NCBI GenBank assembly: GCA_034231615.1
Contig: CM067306.1
Coordinates: 61,711,475-61,775,474, forward strand
Length of the DNA: 64,000 nucleotides
Direction of reading: 5' to 3'
DNA from: Meghimatium bilineatum
Taxonomy: Eukaryota; Mollusca; Gastropoda; Stylommatophora; Philomycidae
The notes under the pieces were generated by a model that saw nothing but the letters and a program-made list of their open reading frames with translations, made no database searches and had not been told where the DNA came from. Positions 11,592 through 20,759 of the stretch are shown here, piece after piece (position 1 is the stretch's first letter; every line of letters starts with the position of its first letter). Position numbers and translations under genes: made by a program.

Positions 11592-11752
11592 TGCTGCAGA
11601 AGATGGATGTATCGAGCCTTTGGTGCAAATAAAATGGCAACACGGCGTAATTCCATTCTTTGAACAACATTCCAGCTGGAAATTTAGTAAGACCACTGTC
11701 CTGTTACAAGAGAGATTCCGCGGAAGTTTGAAAATGTACGCTGAAGAAGAAG
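11592..11752 (+). mobile_element. SINE S2 copy, forward
   Basis: gaagatggatgtatcgagcc, gcaaataaaatggcaacacg, cctgttacaagagagattcc and cgctgaagaagaag follow in order. The S2 body is about 155 bp. Confidence 0.85.
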
Positions 11753-11877
11753 CTTCTCAATCATTTTTAATCCAGTAAAATCAGCCCCTACTTGGTTCCA
11801 GGTGTGGAAACCTTTGTATATATAACAATATGGCTGATAAAAGGACTGGGGAAATGGGTACAACACAGTCCCTTAAA

Positions 11878-12140
11878 TTCTTCTTTCATTCTCAAACTCC
11901 TGCAGGTTTTCAGAATGTAATCCAGGGAACAGAATGTGTTGTCAAGGTTTACAGCTTGACTGTGAGATCTGCAGCTTTCAGTCTGACTCATCCAACTTCA
12001 GCATGACTTCTAAGTCACTTTGACCTTCAAAAGGATGGAACAGCCAACCCCTCACTCAAAATCTCCTTAATTGCCTTTTACAACATGTGTGGCAGGTATT
12101 CTTTGCTCCCCAATTCGGGCTCCTCAAAGCACAGACAAAA
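11878..12140 (-). mobile_element. SINE S1 copy, reverse
   Basis: ttcattctcaaactcctgcag, aaggtttacagcttg, catccaacttcagcatgac, ctttgctccccaattcggg in reverse S1 order. About 20 percent diverged by eye. Confidence 0.8.
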
Positions 12141-12501
12141 CCCTTAAATAATTGCCCAGGCTAAGCATAAAATTTAGTCTATAAGATAGATTGCCTGTAA
12201 AGACATAAAATGTCATATTTCAATCTCCTGCTGTGTGTTAATAAGTAAAGTGTACAATTGGGTAATAAAGTTTTGCTAATAATACAAAACAAACATAGGC
12301 ACACACACACAAATAGACATTTCCACCAAAAGGCCTTTATCAAGGATAACATACACATATGAATAAAAAATGACAAATGGAGACGACACAACTTTTGTTC
12401 ACATCTAGTGAAATGGCCGAAAGAATAGAAAATGTAAATATATAAATATGTATTAATATATTTTTCATGTTGAGGAATGCATGTTCTTATATTTCTTCTT
12501 A

Positions 12502-12853
12502 TTCTTTTCCTTTGAGAAATGTTAGTTCTTCTGTGTGACTTGGGAAAATGTTAGTTCTTCTGTGTGACTTGGGAAAATGTTAGTTCTTCTGTGTGACTTG
12601 GGAAAATGTTAGTTCTTCTGTGTGACTTGGGAAAATGTTAGTTCTTCTGTGTGACTTGGGAAAATGTTAGTTCTTCTGTGTGACTTGGGAAAATGTTAGT
12701 TCTTCTGTGTGACTTGGGAAAATGTTAGTTCTTCTGTGTGACTTGGGAAAATGTTAGTTCTTCTGTGTGACTTGGGAAAATGTTAGTTCTTCTGTGTGAC
12801 TTGGGAAAATGTTAGTTCTTCTGTGTGACTTGGGAAAATGTTAGTTCTTCTGA
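12502..12853. repeat. 29-bp minisatellite, about 12 copies
   Basis: Unit contains gaaaatgttagttcttctg followed by tgtgacttgg. Copies are almost identical, which implies recent expansion. Lies in the catulin intron 460 bp before the 13314 exon. Confidence 0.97.
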
Positions 12854-12924
12854 CTTGAGATTAGTGTCGTTGTGAAACACCTGATTTGACATTGATAACA
12901 CAGAGTTGACATATAAATACTGTT

Positions 12925-13210
12925 TATCAATTCTTTCTGTTGTGTGACTCCGAGAAATTGAGTGTTGGTGATATTGTGTGACTCACAGAAATGGAGTATT
13001 TGGTCTATTGTGTGACGGAGAAGTCGAGTATTTGGTCTATTGTGTGACTCAGAGATATGGGATGTCAGTTCTATTGTGATTCAGAGAAATGTAATGTGAG
13101 TTCTGTTGTGTGACTCAAGAGACATGTAATGTTAGTTCTGTTGTGTGGCTCAAGAGGCATGTAATGTTAGTTCTGTTGTGTGGCTCAAGAGGCATGCAAT
13201 GTTAGTATTC
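12925..13210. repeat. Degenerate repeat related to the 29-bp array
   Basis: Diverged copies of ttgtgtgactcagagaaatg-like units about 35 bp long. They share gtgtgact and gttagttct with the array at 12502, so they are probably its older flank. Confidence 0.75.
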
Positions 13211-13313
13211 TGAAATTATGTTGTGTTTATTAGTATACATAATAGATCTAGATCACATTAGGTATATTATAATCATGTCTGATCAGATCTTGTCTGAATT
13301 CTTTCTATCGTAG

Positions 13314-13406
13314 AAACATGGGACCACGTCTCGCTCTCTAAGACCCATCAAACTTGATGCTGGAGCTACAGCCCGTACTCTCAGACCAACTAAACTTGAT
13401 GCTGAG
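13314..13406 (+). CDS. CTNNAL1: Alpha-catulin exon with internal duplication (31 codons)
   Basis: Starts after ttctatcgtag and ends at GAG|gtaagc, phase 0 at both ends (93 nt). It reads KHGTTSRSLRPIKLDAGA then TARTLRPTKLDAE. It occupies the linker between the YLSLP exon and EQAKIAKLG, where human alpha-catulin has a single short basic stretch (NLKSLKPDKPDSE). Here the stretch is present twice, S-R-S-L-R-P-I-K-L-D-A and A-R-T-L-R-P-T-K-L-D-A, 42 nt apart, so the exon carries an in-frame tandem duplication. The linker is probably flexible and tolerant of length change. Confidence 0.88.
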
Positions 13407-13675
13407 GTAAGCCTACCATCTTCTTCATATAATCTGGTACATTTCATTTGGCTGTGTTTGTACAAATTGATATTATGTTGTTGTTTTTTTTACTTTATTT
13501 AAGTCCCCAGGAAAGGATAGATCTCTTGAAGCCTTGTACGCAATGGTTAAAATCTCCATACCCAGAAACTCTTAACTATCAACATTGTGCAATGTTAAGT
13601 TTCTCCATTCCCAGAAGACTCACAACTGTCAACATTGTGCAATGGTGAAGTTTCTCCATTCTCAGAAGACTCCAG

Positions 13676-13936
13676 GTGTCAGTGTTGTGCACAATATTTC
13701 GCCTTAGAACAGGCCACTGCAGACTGTTGGGTCACCTTTACCGATTGAGGATCTCATGTCCATGTGGATCCGGAACCCAGACTCTGGAACACATACTTCA
13801 GGACTGCCCAACATACAAAGAACAGAGACAACAGACCTGGCCAGAAAATACAGACTTGAGGCAAAAGCTATGGGGCAGCCGCTCTGACCTGGAGAAGACA
13901 GTGGACTTCGCCCTAACGACAGGCCTGACAATATAA
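13676..13936 (+). mobile_element. LINE 3-prime fragment, open (L-B)
   Basis: Translates without a stop over 86 codons: FRLRTGHCRLLGHLYRL, CPCGSGTQTLEHILQDCP and a C-terminal tail. FRLRTGH and CxCG…EHILxxCP are the usual post-RNase H signature of this LINE type. It lies just after the 13314 exon, in the intron, and is not part of catulin. Confidence 0.85.
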
Positions 13937-14157
13937 CATGACCACAGACGCTGAACGCAGAAGTGTGTTGTGCAATGGTGAAGTTTCTCCATTTCCAGAA
14001 GACTCAAACTGTCAACGTTGTTCAAAATCAATGATGTAAGGATGACAATCCATGTATGGCTGAAAAGGTTATATTGTAAGTGAGGAAAGAACCTGTATGT
14101 TGACAAGTATGATGATATCTCTTCAAATTGCTGAACATCAACGCAAATAAACACTGC

Positions 14158-14235
14158 TTGATTTAGTGGTTAAGCTGTTTACCTTGTGTTCAAGAAGGTG
14201 GTTCGATCCCCGGTAGTGATGTCTTGTTTACATGA
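14158..14235 (+). mobile_element. tRNA-like SINE head
   Basis: tagtggttaagctg (A-box-like) and ggttcgatccccgg (strong B-box match) are spaced as in a tRNA-derived SINE. Related reverse copies are at 27625 and 28650. The right end meets the 38-bp array region. Confidence 0.75.
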
Positions 14236-14309
14236 GAATTTTGTTTTGGAGATCCTAGGCAATTACCACTTGAAACTAGAGTTACATGTTGTGAGTGATA
14301 TTCTGCTAT

Positions 14310-15186
14310 GTTCTGTCTATCTATTGTCATTTCTACTTGTACTGTTAAGTCTGTCTGTCTATTGTCATTTCTACTTGTGCTGTTAAGTCTGTCTGTCTAT
14401 TGTCATTTCCACTTGTGCTGTTAGGTCTGTCTGTCTATTGTCATTTCCACTTGTGGTGTTAGGTCTGTCTGTCTATTGTCATTTCCACTTGTACTGTTAA
14501 GTCTGTCTATCTATTGTCATTTCCACTTGTGCTGTTAAGTCTGTCTGTCTATTGTCATTTCCACTTGTACTGTTAAGTCTGTCTGTCTATTGTCATTTCC
14601 ACTTGTACTGTTAAGTCTGTCTGTCTATTGTCATTTCCACTTGTGCTGTTAAGTCTATCTATCTATTGTCATTTCCACTTGTACTGTTAAGTCTGTCTGT
14701 CTATTGTCATTTCCACTTGTACTGTTAAGTCTGTCTGTCTATTGTCATTTCCACTTATGCTGTTAAGTCTATCTATCTATTGTCATTTCCACTTGTGCTG
14801 TTAAGTCTGTCTGTCTATTGTCATTTCCACTTGTGCTGTTAAGTCTGTCTGTCTATTGTCATTTCCACTTGTACTGTTAAGTCTGTCTGTCTATTGTCAT
14901 TTCCACTTGTGCTGTTAAGTCTGTCTGTCTATTGTCATTTCCACTTGTGCTGTTAAGTCTATCTATCTATTGTCATTTTCACTTGTGCTGTTAAGTCTGT
15001 CTGTCTATTGTCATTTCCACTTGTGCTGTTAAGTCTGTCTGTCTATTGTCATTTCCACTTGTGCTGTTAAGTCTGTCTGTCTATTGTCATTTCCACTTGT
15101 GCTGTTAAGTCTGTCTGTCTATTGTCATTTCCACTTGTGCTGTTAAGTCTGTCTGTCTATTGTAATTTCCACTTGTACTGTTAAGT
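14310..15186. repeat. 38-bp minisatellite, about 23 copies, made from a LINE end
   Basis: Unit tctgtctgtctattgtcatt plus tccacttgtgctgttaag. On the minus strand the unit is cttaacagcacaagtgg then aaatgacaatagacagacag, which equals the L-C 3-prime terminus seen once at 10607-10648. The array runs directly into a reverse L-C fragment at 15187. Variants (gtgctg or gtactg, gtctgtctg or atctatcta) alternate along the array. Confidence 0.97.
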
Positions 15187-15320
15187 GTCATGGAGGAAAG
15201 TTGGAGTTGTCTGTCTTTGGCCATTTGGATCGCACCGGCCATGGCCAGCCCATGTCTCTTTAAGGTTTCTTTGATTGTCTCTACCCATCTGCTCGGTTGA
15301 GAGGGGAAAAGTACTAGAGG
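15187..15320 (-). mobile_element. LINE 3-prime end (L-C), reverse
   Basis: On the minus strand reads gagacaatcaaagaaacctt, aaagagacatggg, aaatggccaaagacag and aactttcctccatgacac, then the terminal unit that has expanded into the adjoining 38-bp array. Confidence 0.8.
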
Positions 15321-15624
15321 AGACCCAATAAAACTGAAATCAATCTCCTAAGATTTTAAATCTTTTTTTAATATTTGTGTTAACCAAGATTTATTTTTTT
15401 AATTGTCTTTTTAAAAATTAACCTTTCTTTGTGAAGTACTTTTCTTTTAACAGCGGATGCCCATTTTGGTTACATTAGGTCACGTGGCCATCAAGAATAA
15501 TGTTTAGATAATCCTGTCATTTAAAAGTTAGAAAATACCTTATTTTAACTGCATAACTCATAATGAAAATAACCTAGTCCTCCTTGAACAAACAGCACAT
15601 CACTGCATGCAAGCATATTTGTGT

Positions 15625-15781
15625 CTTCTTCTTCAGCGTACATTCTCAAACTCCTGCTGAATTCTCTTATAGCAGGACATGTCCTACTAGATTTCCAGCA
15701 GAATGTAGCCCAGAGAATGGAAATGCATTGTGTCGCCGTTTTATTTGCTCCAATGGCCCGACACATCCGTCTTCGGCGGGA
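15625..15781 (-). mobile_element. SINE S2 copy, reverse, 45 bp before a catulin exon
   Basis: tcttcttcttcagcgtacat, ctcctgctgaattctc, cagagaatggaaatgcattg, tccaatggcccgacacatcc, cttcggcggg. Close to the S2 consensus, so it is a young-looking insertion. Confidence 0.9.
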
Positions 15782-15826
15782 TATTTGTGTCTGAAAGTGT
15801 ATAATGTATGCTCATTTTTACAACAG

Positions 15827-16087
15827 GAACAAGCTAAGATAGCCAAGCTAGGGCTAGAGATGAAATTGATAACATCAGAAACAGAAGCAGAAGCAGACAA
15901 GTGGGAGGAGCCAGATAACGCTGTGGTCAAGCGAGCCAAAAATATGTCCAGTATGGCCTTTAGTATGTACCTATTCACACGAGGGGAGGGTCCATTGCGC
16001 ACAACACATGACCTGTTTGTGCAAGCTCAATTTTTTGCTCAAGAAGGCAACAAGTTATACTCAACTATACAGCACTTTGCACAGAAA
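15827..16087 (+). CDS. CTNNAL1: Alpha-catulin exon (87 codons), best conserved segment
   Basis: Starts after tttttacaacag and ends at AAA|gtaagt, phase 0 at both ends (261 nt). It begins EQAKIAKLGLEMKLITSETE and contains DKWEEPDN, NMSSMAFSMYLFTRGEGPL and FFAQEGNKLYSTIQHFAQK. Human CTNNAL1 has EQAKIAKLGLKLGLLTSD, EKWEDQEN, NMSSMAYSLYLFTRGEGPLK and VFAAEGLKLTSSVQAFSK in the same order. The MSSMA-YLFTRGEGPL core is also typical of alpha-catenin and vinculin C-terminal bundles, but the starting EQAKIAKLGL fits catulin specifically. No break or missing residue is visible. Confidence 0.96.
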
Positions 16088-16299
16088 GTAAGTGCTGAAT
16101 GTGTACTTATTACATTTGTTTACGATATTACTTTCTTCATTTCAATGCAAAAAGCCTTGCAGCATCAGGGGTAGAAGAGTTCTCTGGAGAAGGCCTATTT
16201 GTGTGCTTCATATATTTTTTGTTTTTCATTGATTCTTTTATTTTTGTAATCCATCTTTTGCATTGTCTGCCGATAGCTTTGTATCCACCGTTTTACTGA

Positions 16300-16455
16300 A
16301 GATGAATGTGTCAGGCCATTGGTGCAAATAAAATGGCGACACAACACATTTCCTTTCTCTGGACTACATCCTGCTGGAAATCTAGTAAAACCATTGTCCT
16401 GCTATAAGAAAGATCCAGCGGGAGTTTGAGAATGAACACAGAAGAAGAAGAAGTA
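16300..16455 (+). mobile_element. SINE S2 copy, forward
   Basis: gaagatgaatgtgtcaggcc, ataaaatggcgacacaacac, tggactacatcctgctgg, gagaatgaacacagaagaag. Full length. Confidence 0.9.
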
Positions 16456-16659
16456 TTTATCGAATCTGTATAGTTATGCTTTTTTTTAGGGACACTGTCT
16501 GATGGTAGTCTGTAAGCATGTGAGAACCACTTAATCTATTGTCTTCTGGTGTAATCCAGGACTGACATGTATTTGTTAGTCTTCTGATGTTTTCATTTCT
16601 GATTTTGTCTCTTGTTTATTACTGGTATTACTTTCATCTGTGCTTTTTACCTTGGAAGG

Positions 16660-16812
16660 AGAGAAGAACAACAATGAAGATCCTGGATTGATAACATCAA
16701 GGAATAGTCTGGGCTCGATTTTTCTACATTCTGAATGGCTGAGCTTTTTGTGCTGATGTATCCAGTTCGATCATCCCTACGACCCTGACGGATTATGGGT
16801 CTTATTATTATT
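16660..16812 (+). mobile_element. LINE 3-prime fragment (L-A)
   Basis: gatcctggattgataacatc, aaggaatagtctggg, tgatgtatccagttcg and ccctacgaccctgacgg, then a TTATTATTA tail, match the L-A ends at 49900 and 5790. Confidence 0.75.
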
Positions 16813-16814
16813 AC

Positions 16815-17520
16815 ATTTGTTTACGGTATTACTTTCATCTGTACTTATTACATTTGTTTAAGGTATTCCAAATTATGAATTATTAGATAATGTGGCATAA
16901 TCTGGCGCCTGACTTCTCCACTGATATGACAAATTATTATAGCTGCAGATTGGTCAATATGGAAGCATTCTCCATAATGATAAAATCACACTGAAATAAC
17001 AAATACATACTTCACACATTCACTGAAAATAATAGGAAAAGTACAAGCATGCTATATTAGTATTTTCATGAACAGTGGCTTGATGTAGTGAGGAGATTGA
17101 AGTCGGAGGGTGTCATATTCATTTTTGCTCCTAGTCTTTAGGGTATTCAAGGCAATGAGAGATAAGATAGTTCGGCAGGTTCTGCCACTGTATTGAGTGA
17201 CAGAGCCATGGATCATGCTGACATATTGAAGTCTTCTTTAAAAGAAACTGCACGATCAAATGAAATTAATGAACATGATATTTTTTTTATGTGTTAAAAA
17301 TAAAGGAGCCAGACTTAAAATGTGGTGTTTCCAGAAATGAACATTATTATGGACAGCAAAGAATGTTTGTCAACCAACAGAGAACTGAAACTGTCAGTTG
17401 TGGAATTGATAACATCGGAAACAGAAGCGGAAGCAGACAAGTGAGAGGAGCCAGATAACGCTGTTGACATAATACTCAGGGGGAGATGGGAGCACCTATG
17501 GATGTGTCCTATTTGCAATA
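16815..17520 (+). other. Intronic DNA, mostly unassigned
   Basis: Most is unassigned. At 17400-17465 the string aacatcggaaacagaagcgg with acaagtgagaggagccagat is a near copy of the catulin exon segment at 15865-15925 (see the pseudogene entry). Confidence 0.5.
17395..17470 (+). pseudogene. Partial duplicate of the 15827 catulin exon
   Basis: About 70 bp (gaattgataacatcggaaac, agaagcggaagcagacaagt, gagaggagccagataacgct) repeats the part of the 15827-16087 exon that encodes LITSETEAEADKWEEPDNA. Here the Trp codon tgg has become tga, giving a stop, and no splice sites flank it. It is an exon scrap copied 1.5 kb downstream in the same orientation. Confidence 0.85.
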
Positions 17521-17757
17521 GTTTTTTAGTTGTTGTGAAGACATGTAATCTAGTTGTGTTGCATGATAGTTTCGGTTGCATCACGTTTGCTGGTGCACCT
17601 CTTGCCTGGTATCTCTGACTTCTACACCAGGGATTGCTTGGACATGACTGTGGTCCTGCTCGATGTCAGGGATGGTCTGACCAATCTTTTGTTGCCAGCC
17701 TCTGTTGGCTGGACTAAGCCCCATCTCCACTTCAAGGAGTTGGCCTCAATGTCAGGA
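17521..17757 (-). mobile_element. SINE-like family S3, copy 2
   Basis: ttgctggtgcacctcttgcc, ggtatctctgacttctacac, gactgtggtcctgctcg, cagcctctgttggctgg, cccatctccacttcaagg: same order as the copy at 2145. Confidence 0.75.
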
Positions 17758-17796
17758 TAGCCTGACCAATCCTAGTTTCCAGCCTTTATTGGCTGG

Positions 17797-18035
17797 AACT
17801 TCTTCTTCTTCTGCGTTCGCTCTCATATAACCACGATGAATGTATCATGTGATTTCCGCCGGTGAGCATGAAGTACGTTGTGCTGCAAGTTCCACAGTGT
17901 TCCACGGTAAAACTGTTATTTGCACCTCGGTTCACCACTCTGTGGTCTGGATGTCCGAAGTCCAGCACATCCGTTTTCGTCATGCCTTTAATTCAGGTAG
18001 GCTTCCTTAGTCCGTGACAGCCGGCTGGAACTAAC
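17797..18035 (-). mobile_element. SINE-like family S4, copy 1
   Basis: tcttctgcgttcgctctcat, atgtgatttccgccgg, ttatttgcacctcggtt, cactctgtggtctgg and tccagcacatccgttttcg recur at 29693. The left end is a reversed AAG tail as in S1/S2. Confidence 0.75.
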
Positions 18036-18246
18036 TCTTGTAGATCTTGTTCTGACTGAGCCATAAGATCAATATCATTAACAATATCTTCAGTGCAAAT
18101 TGCAGATAGAGTGACCTCCAGTAGGCAAGTTATAATCTGCAAGGGTCTCCAGTGTTATGTACTCCAAGCTTATGTTGAAAAAAGTACTGGATTCATGATG
18201 CATCCCTTTCATGCAGTTTCTGAAAATGTTTTTTTTACTACTCTAG

Positions 18247-18369
18247 GTACCACCATGCCCTCAGAAAGAAGAGCTTCTCATGTATTTGGATAGAGTTCCA
18301 GTCTGCTGCCATCAGCTGCTGACAACACTCAAGGCTGCAACATTTGGCAAGACAGCCACTTTCAATAAG
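18247..18369 (+). CDS. CTNNAL1: Alpha-catulin exon (41 codons)
   Basis: Acceptor ttttttttactactctag, donor AAT AAG|gtctgt, phase 0 both ends, 123 nt. Reads VPPCPQKEELLMYLDRVPVC then CHQLLTTLKAATFGKTATFNK. Human alpha-catulin has DKLMLLLEINKLIPLCHQLQ followed by TKTSLQNKV here, so the LCHQL core and the T-K pattern are kept while the start is divergent. The donor gtctgt is weak, but the reading frame and the following exon support it. Confidence 0.9.
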
Positions 18370-18494
18370 GTCTGTATATCTGTTATAGTTTACATGAACA
18401 ACTATCCTATAAATAACATTGCATCCTACATGTGATAAAGTCATCTTTTTAGCTATCAGCAAATGGCTCCTGACAGCCAATAGTCTTTCTGGCT

Positions 18495-18738
18495 TCCTCG
18501 TTCGTTCTCAAATACCTGCAGATTAGCAGGATTTAGTCCTGATAAAGGAATACAGTTTTTTGTCGTTGCTTACAGCTTCGCTGTGATATCTGCACCTTTC
18601 GGCCTGACACGTCCACCTTCAGTATGACTTCTAGATAAATTTTACCTTATATTGGATAACCAACTACACCCAAAACACCTGCTTGGTTTGCCTTTTACGA
18701 CAACATGCATGGAAGGTAAACCTTTCTGACAAGACCGT
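18495..18738 (-). mobile_element. SINE S1 copy, reverse
   Basis: cgttcgttctcaaatacctg, cagattagcaggatttagtc, tctgcacctttcggcctgac, aacatgcatggaaggtaaac. Diverged and cut at the 5-prime end. Confidence 0.8.
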
Positions 18739-18744
18739 AGGCCT

Positions 18745-19895
18745 TTCTCAATTGAGTAACCAAAGTGATACCAAAACTTTTATAGCATTTGTTAACTCAA
18801 AGGCAGTGGGAGGAGGGTTATGAATGCATGTTTAGTCCCCAAAGGGAGACATTCCAGTTTGGCAGTATCCCGAAATTACCAAATCCTGCCATGAACACAG
18901 TATACACTTCTGGGCCAACTAGTTCATCATTTTTTGCAAGGTTTAACCTGTAACGACCCAAAGGCAACACGTCACATTAGAGTTAGCCATTTGTTGCCAT
19001 AGTAAACAGTCTCACATGATCTTTTCCCATCATGATTTTGTAATAGCTAGTTGCTAGACCCTAATTTTAGTAGTGGAAATATCAGATCCCATAGATTATT
19101 GATCAGATCTCTTCACATTTACACATGTACAGATCAAAGTTTGATACTTTTCACTCTTGTACAGTGCCGATATTGTTTGTGAATTCTTCATGGATGCAGT
19201 TTCTTACGATGATTTGGAATGCTTCCATGGTGTAATATTGTGTCATGTGACGTATTTTCTCCAAAAAGTTGTCTTCTCAATGAACTTCCCGAACCCTTCT
19301 CTGTCTTGTGCGATGTGACTTGCATTTTTCAACTATGTATTCATGTTATCTTTAATTTTGTCAGTCCATCGTCTTCTTCTCTGCCTTTTCTACCCGTCCA
19401 GGTGCTCTTCCCTCCATTATTTGTCTTTCTAAACAGTTGTGTCTCTTTGGTGTAATATTAGTATAATATATAATATTAGCGATGTAAATACTGTCAGTAG
19501 TGGCTCGGAAATTGAGGAAACAGGTTCGTCTATTGGCATGATGATTACCTCTAAATTTTTTACCTCTAAACTGTAAGTCCTTTAGGTGCATTTCTTTTTG
19601 TTATTGTCCTCATTGTCCATGTTGGTTGTCCACAACATAACACTGGCACATACAAACACCACCACCATATCTACTTATCTATATTGTCTCCAAATTTGAA
19701 ATCAATAACAGAATAGGCCTAAATAAAAAGTTATGCCAAAAAAAGGAAACACATCCAGAAAAACCAGAAGTCATAAAAAAATGGCCCATCACCCCATGAC
19801 CCTACATTGCACCCCCCCCCCCCAAAAAACTCAGTACCCTGCAGGGGGTGTTTTTGCTCACTTTGAGAAACCCTGTTTTTAAACTGTTTAAACAC
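18745..19895 (+). other. Intronic DNA, nothing recognised
   Basis: Contains an C run (19811-19823). No exon, array or defined family member was found. Confidence 0.4.
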
Positions 19896-19899
19896 CCTC

Positions 19900-19988
19900 A
19901 TGGTGTGGAGCCAGAACGGGGAGCAAAGAATAGTGACTTACCTGTCATGCACATTGTAATAGGTGACTAATGAGGTTTTGGGGTGAAG
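19900..19988 (+). mobile_element. SINE S1 fragment, 5-prime part
   Basis: gtggagccagaacggggagc, aaagaatagtgacttacc and gaggttttggggtgaagttg match the first third of S1. The fragment stops exactly where the exon-edge array begins. Confidence 0.75.
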
Positions 19989-19993
19989 TTGAC

Positions 19994-20208
19994 ATGATTG
20001 TTATATATATCTTCAACAGGTTGACAGTCCACATTAACATGATTGTTACATATACATTCAACAAGTTGACAGTCCACATTAACATGATTGTTACATATAC
20101 ATTCAACAAGTTGACAGTCCACATTAACATGATTGTTACATATACATTCAACAAGTTGACAGTCCACATTAACATGATTGTTACATACACCTTCAACAGG
20201 TTGACAGT
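19994..20208 (+). repeat. 45-bp array containing a catulin splice acceptor and exon start
   Basis: Five units at an exact 45-bp period. Each contains cattcaacaagttgacagt or cttcaacaggttgacagt. The last unit is the genuine acceptor, cttcaacag|GTTGACAGT, of the exon at 20200. The equivalent AG falls at 20019, 20064, 20109 and 20154. The first and last copies keep cag|G; the three middle ones read caa|G. Confidence 0.97.
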
Positions 20209-20283
20209 GCAATACAAGAAACCAAAAATTTGATGAATGTTGTAGCAAAGGTAGTCACCACATGCTTCGTCTGTGCTACAAAG
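20200..20283 (+). CDS. CTNNAL1: Alpha-catulin exon (28 codons)
   Basis: Acceptor caacag, donor AAG|gtgaac, phase 0 both ends, 84 nt. Reads VDSAIQETKNLMNVVAKVVT then TCFVCATK. Human CTNNAL1 has VDKCITKTRSMMALLVQLLS then LCYKLLKK, so V-D, I-x-x-T-x-x-x-M and the hydrophobic spacing agree. This is the last part of the protein that I can align to vertebrate catulin. Its first 9 nt and its acceptor are repeated upstream in a tandem array. Confidence 0.9.
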
Positions 20284-20319
20284 GTGAACCTCTTTGTTAG
20301 TTTGTACTTTTTAAAATGT

Positions 20320-20395
20320 TTGTTCTCAAACTTCCGCTGGGTGTCTCTTGTAGCCAGGTATCCTACTCAATTTCCAACAGAATGTGAAATGAACA
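20320..20395 (-). mobile_element. SINE S2 fragment, reverse
   Basis: ttctcaaacttccgctggg, tgtctcttgtagccagg and caatttccaacagaatgtg match reversed S2 for about 75 bp. Confidence 0.65.
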
Positions 20396-20424
20396 CAGAT
20401 ATAGAACCGTTATGCCAGAGGTTG

Positions 20425-20680
20425 TTGCTGAGATCTGAAACGGGAACAAAGAATAGTAACACTTTTTACGTTCCATGAATGTTGTAGGAGACAACTAAGA
20501 AAGTTGAGGGGTGGAGTTGACTGTGTCATCACGTATAGGGTCAAGTGAATCAGAAGTCATGATGGTGACAGATGTGTCAGGCCCAAATATTGCAGCTAAA
20601 CTGTAAACCACGGCACAACACATTCTGTTCTTTGGACTACATCCTGCTAATCTGTCAATGTTTGAGAACAGAATTTTTGT
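20425..20680 (+). mobile_element. SINE S1 copy, forward
   Basis: gaaacgggaacaaagaatag, ttccatgaatgttgtaggag, cagatgtgtcaggcccaaat, aaaccacggcacaacacatt, cctgctaatctgtcaatg. No AAG tail remains. Confidence 0.8.
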
Positions 20681-20759
20681 GTGTCAGCTAACATCCTTGA
20701 TATTATTTTTTTTTAAATAGTGTTAAATGTGTTTGTCTTGTGAACTTATTCAATAGTTA

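Noticed and set aside
13676-13936. 86-codon open frame as a possible extra catulin exon
   Set aside because: FRLRTGH and CPCGSGTQTLEHILQDCP are LINE tail motifs, found again at 6240 and in reverse at 24950.
14158-14235. tRNA gene
   Set aside because: It has A- and B-box-like motifs but no cloverleaf closing arms, and diverged copies occur at 27625 and 28650, so it is a tRNA-derived SINE.
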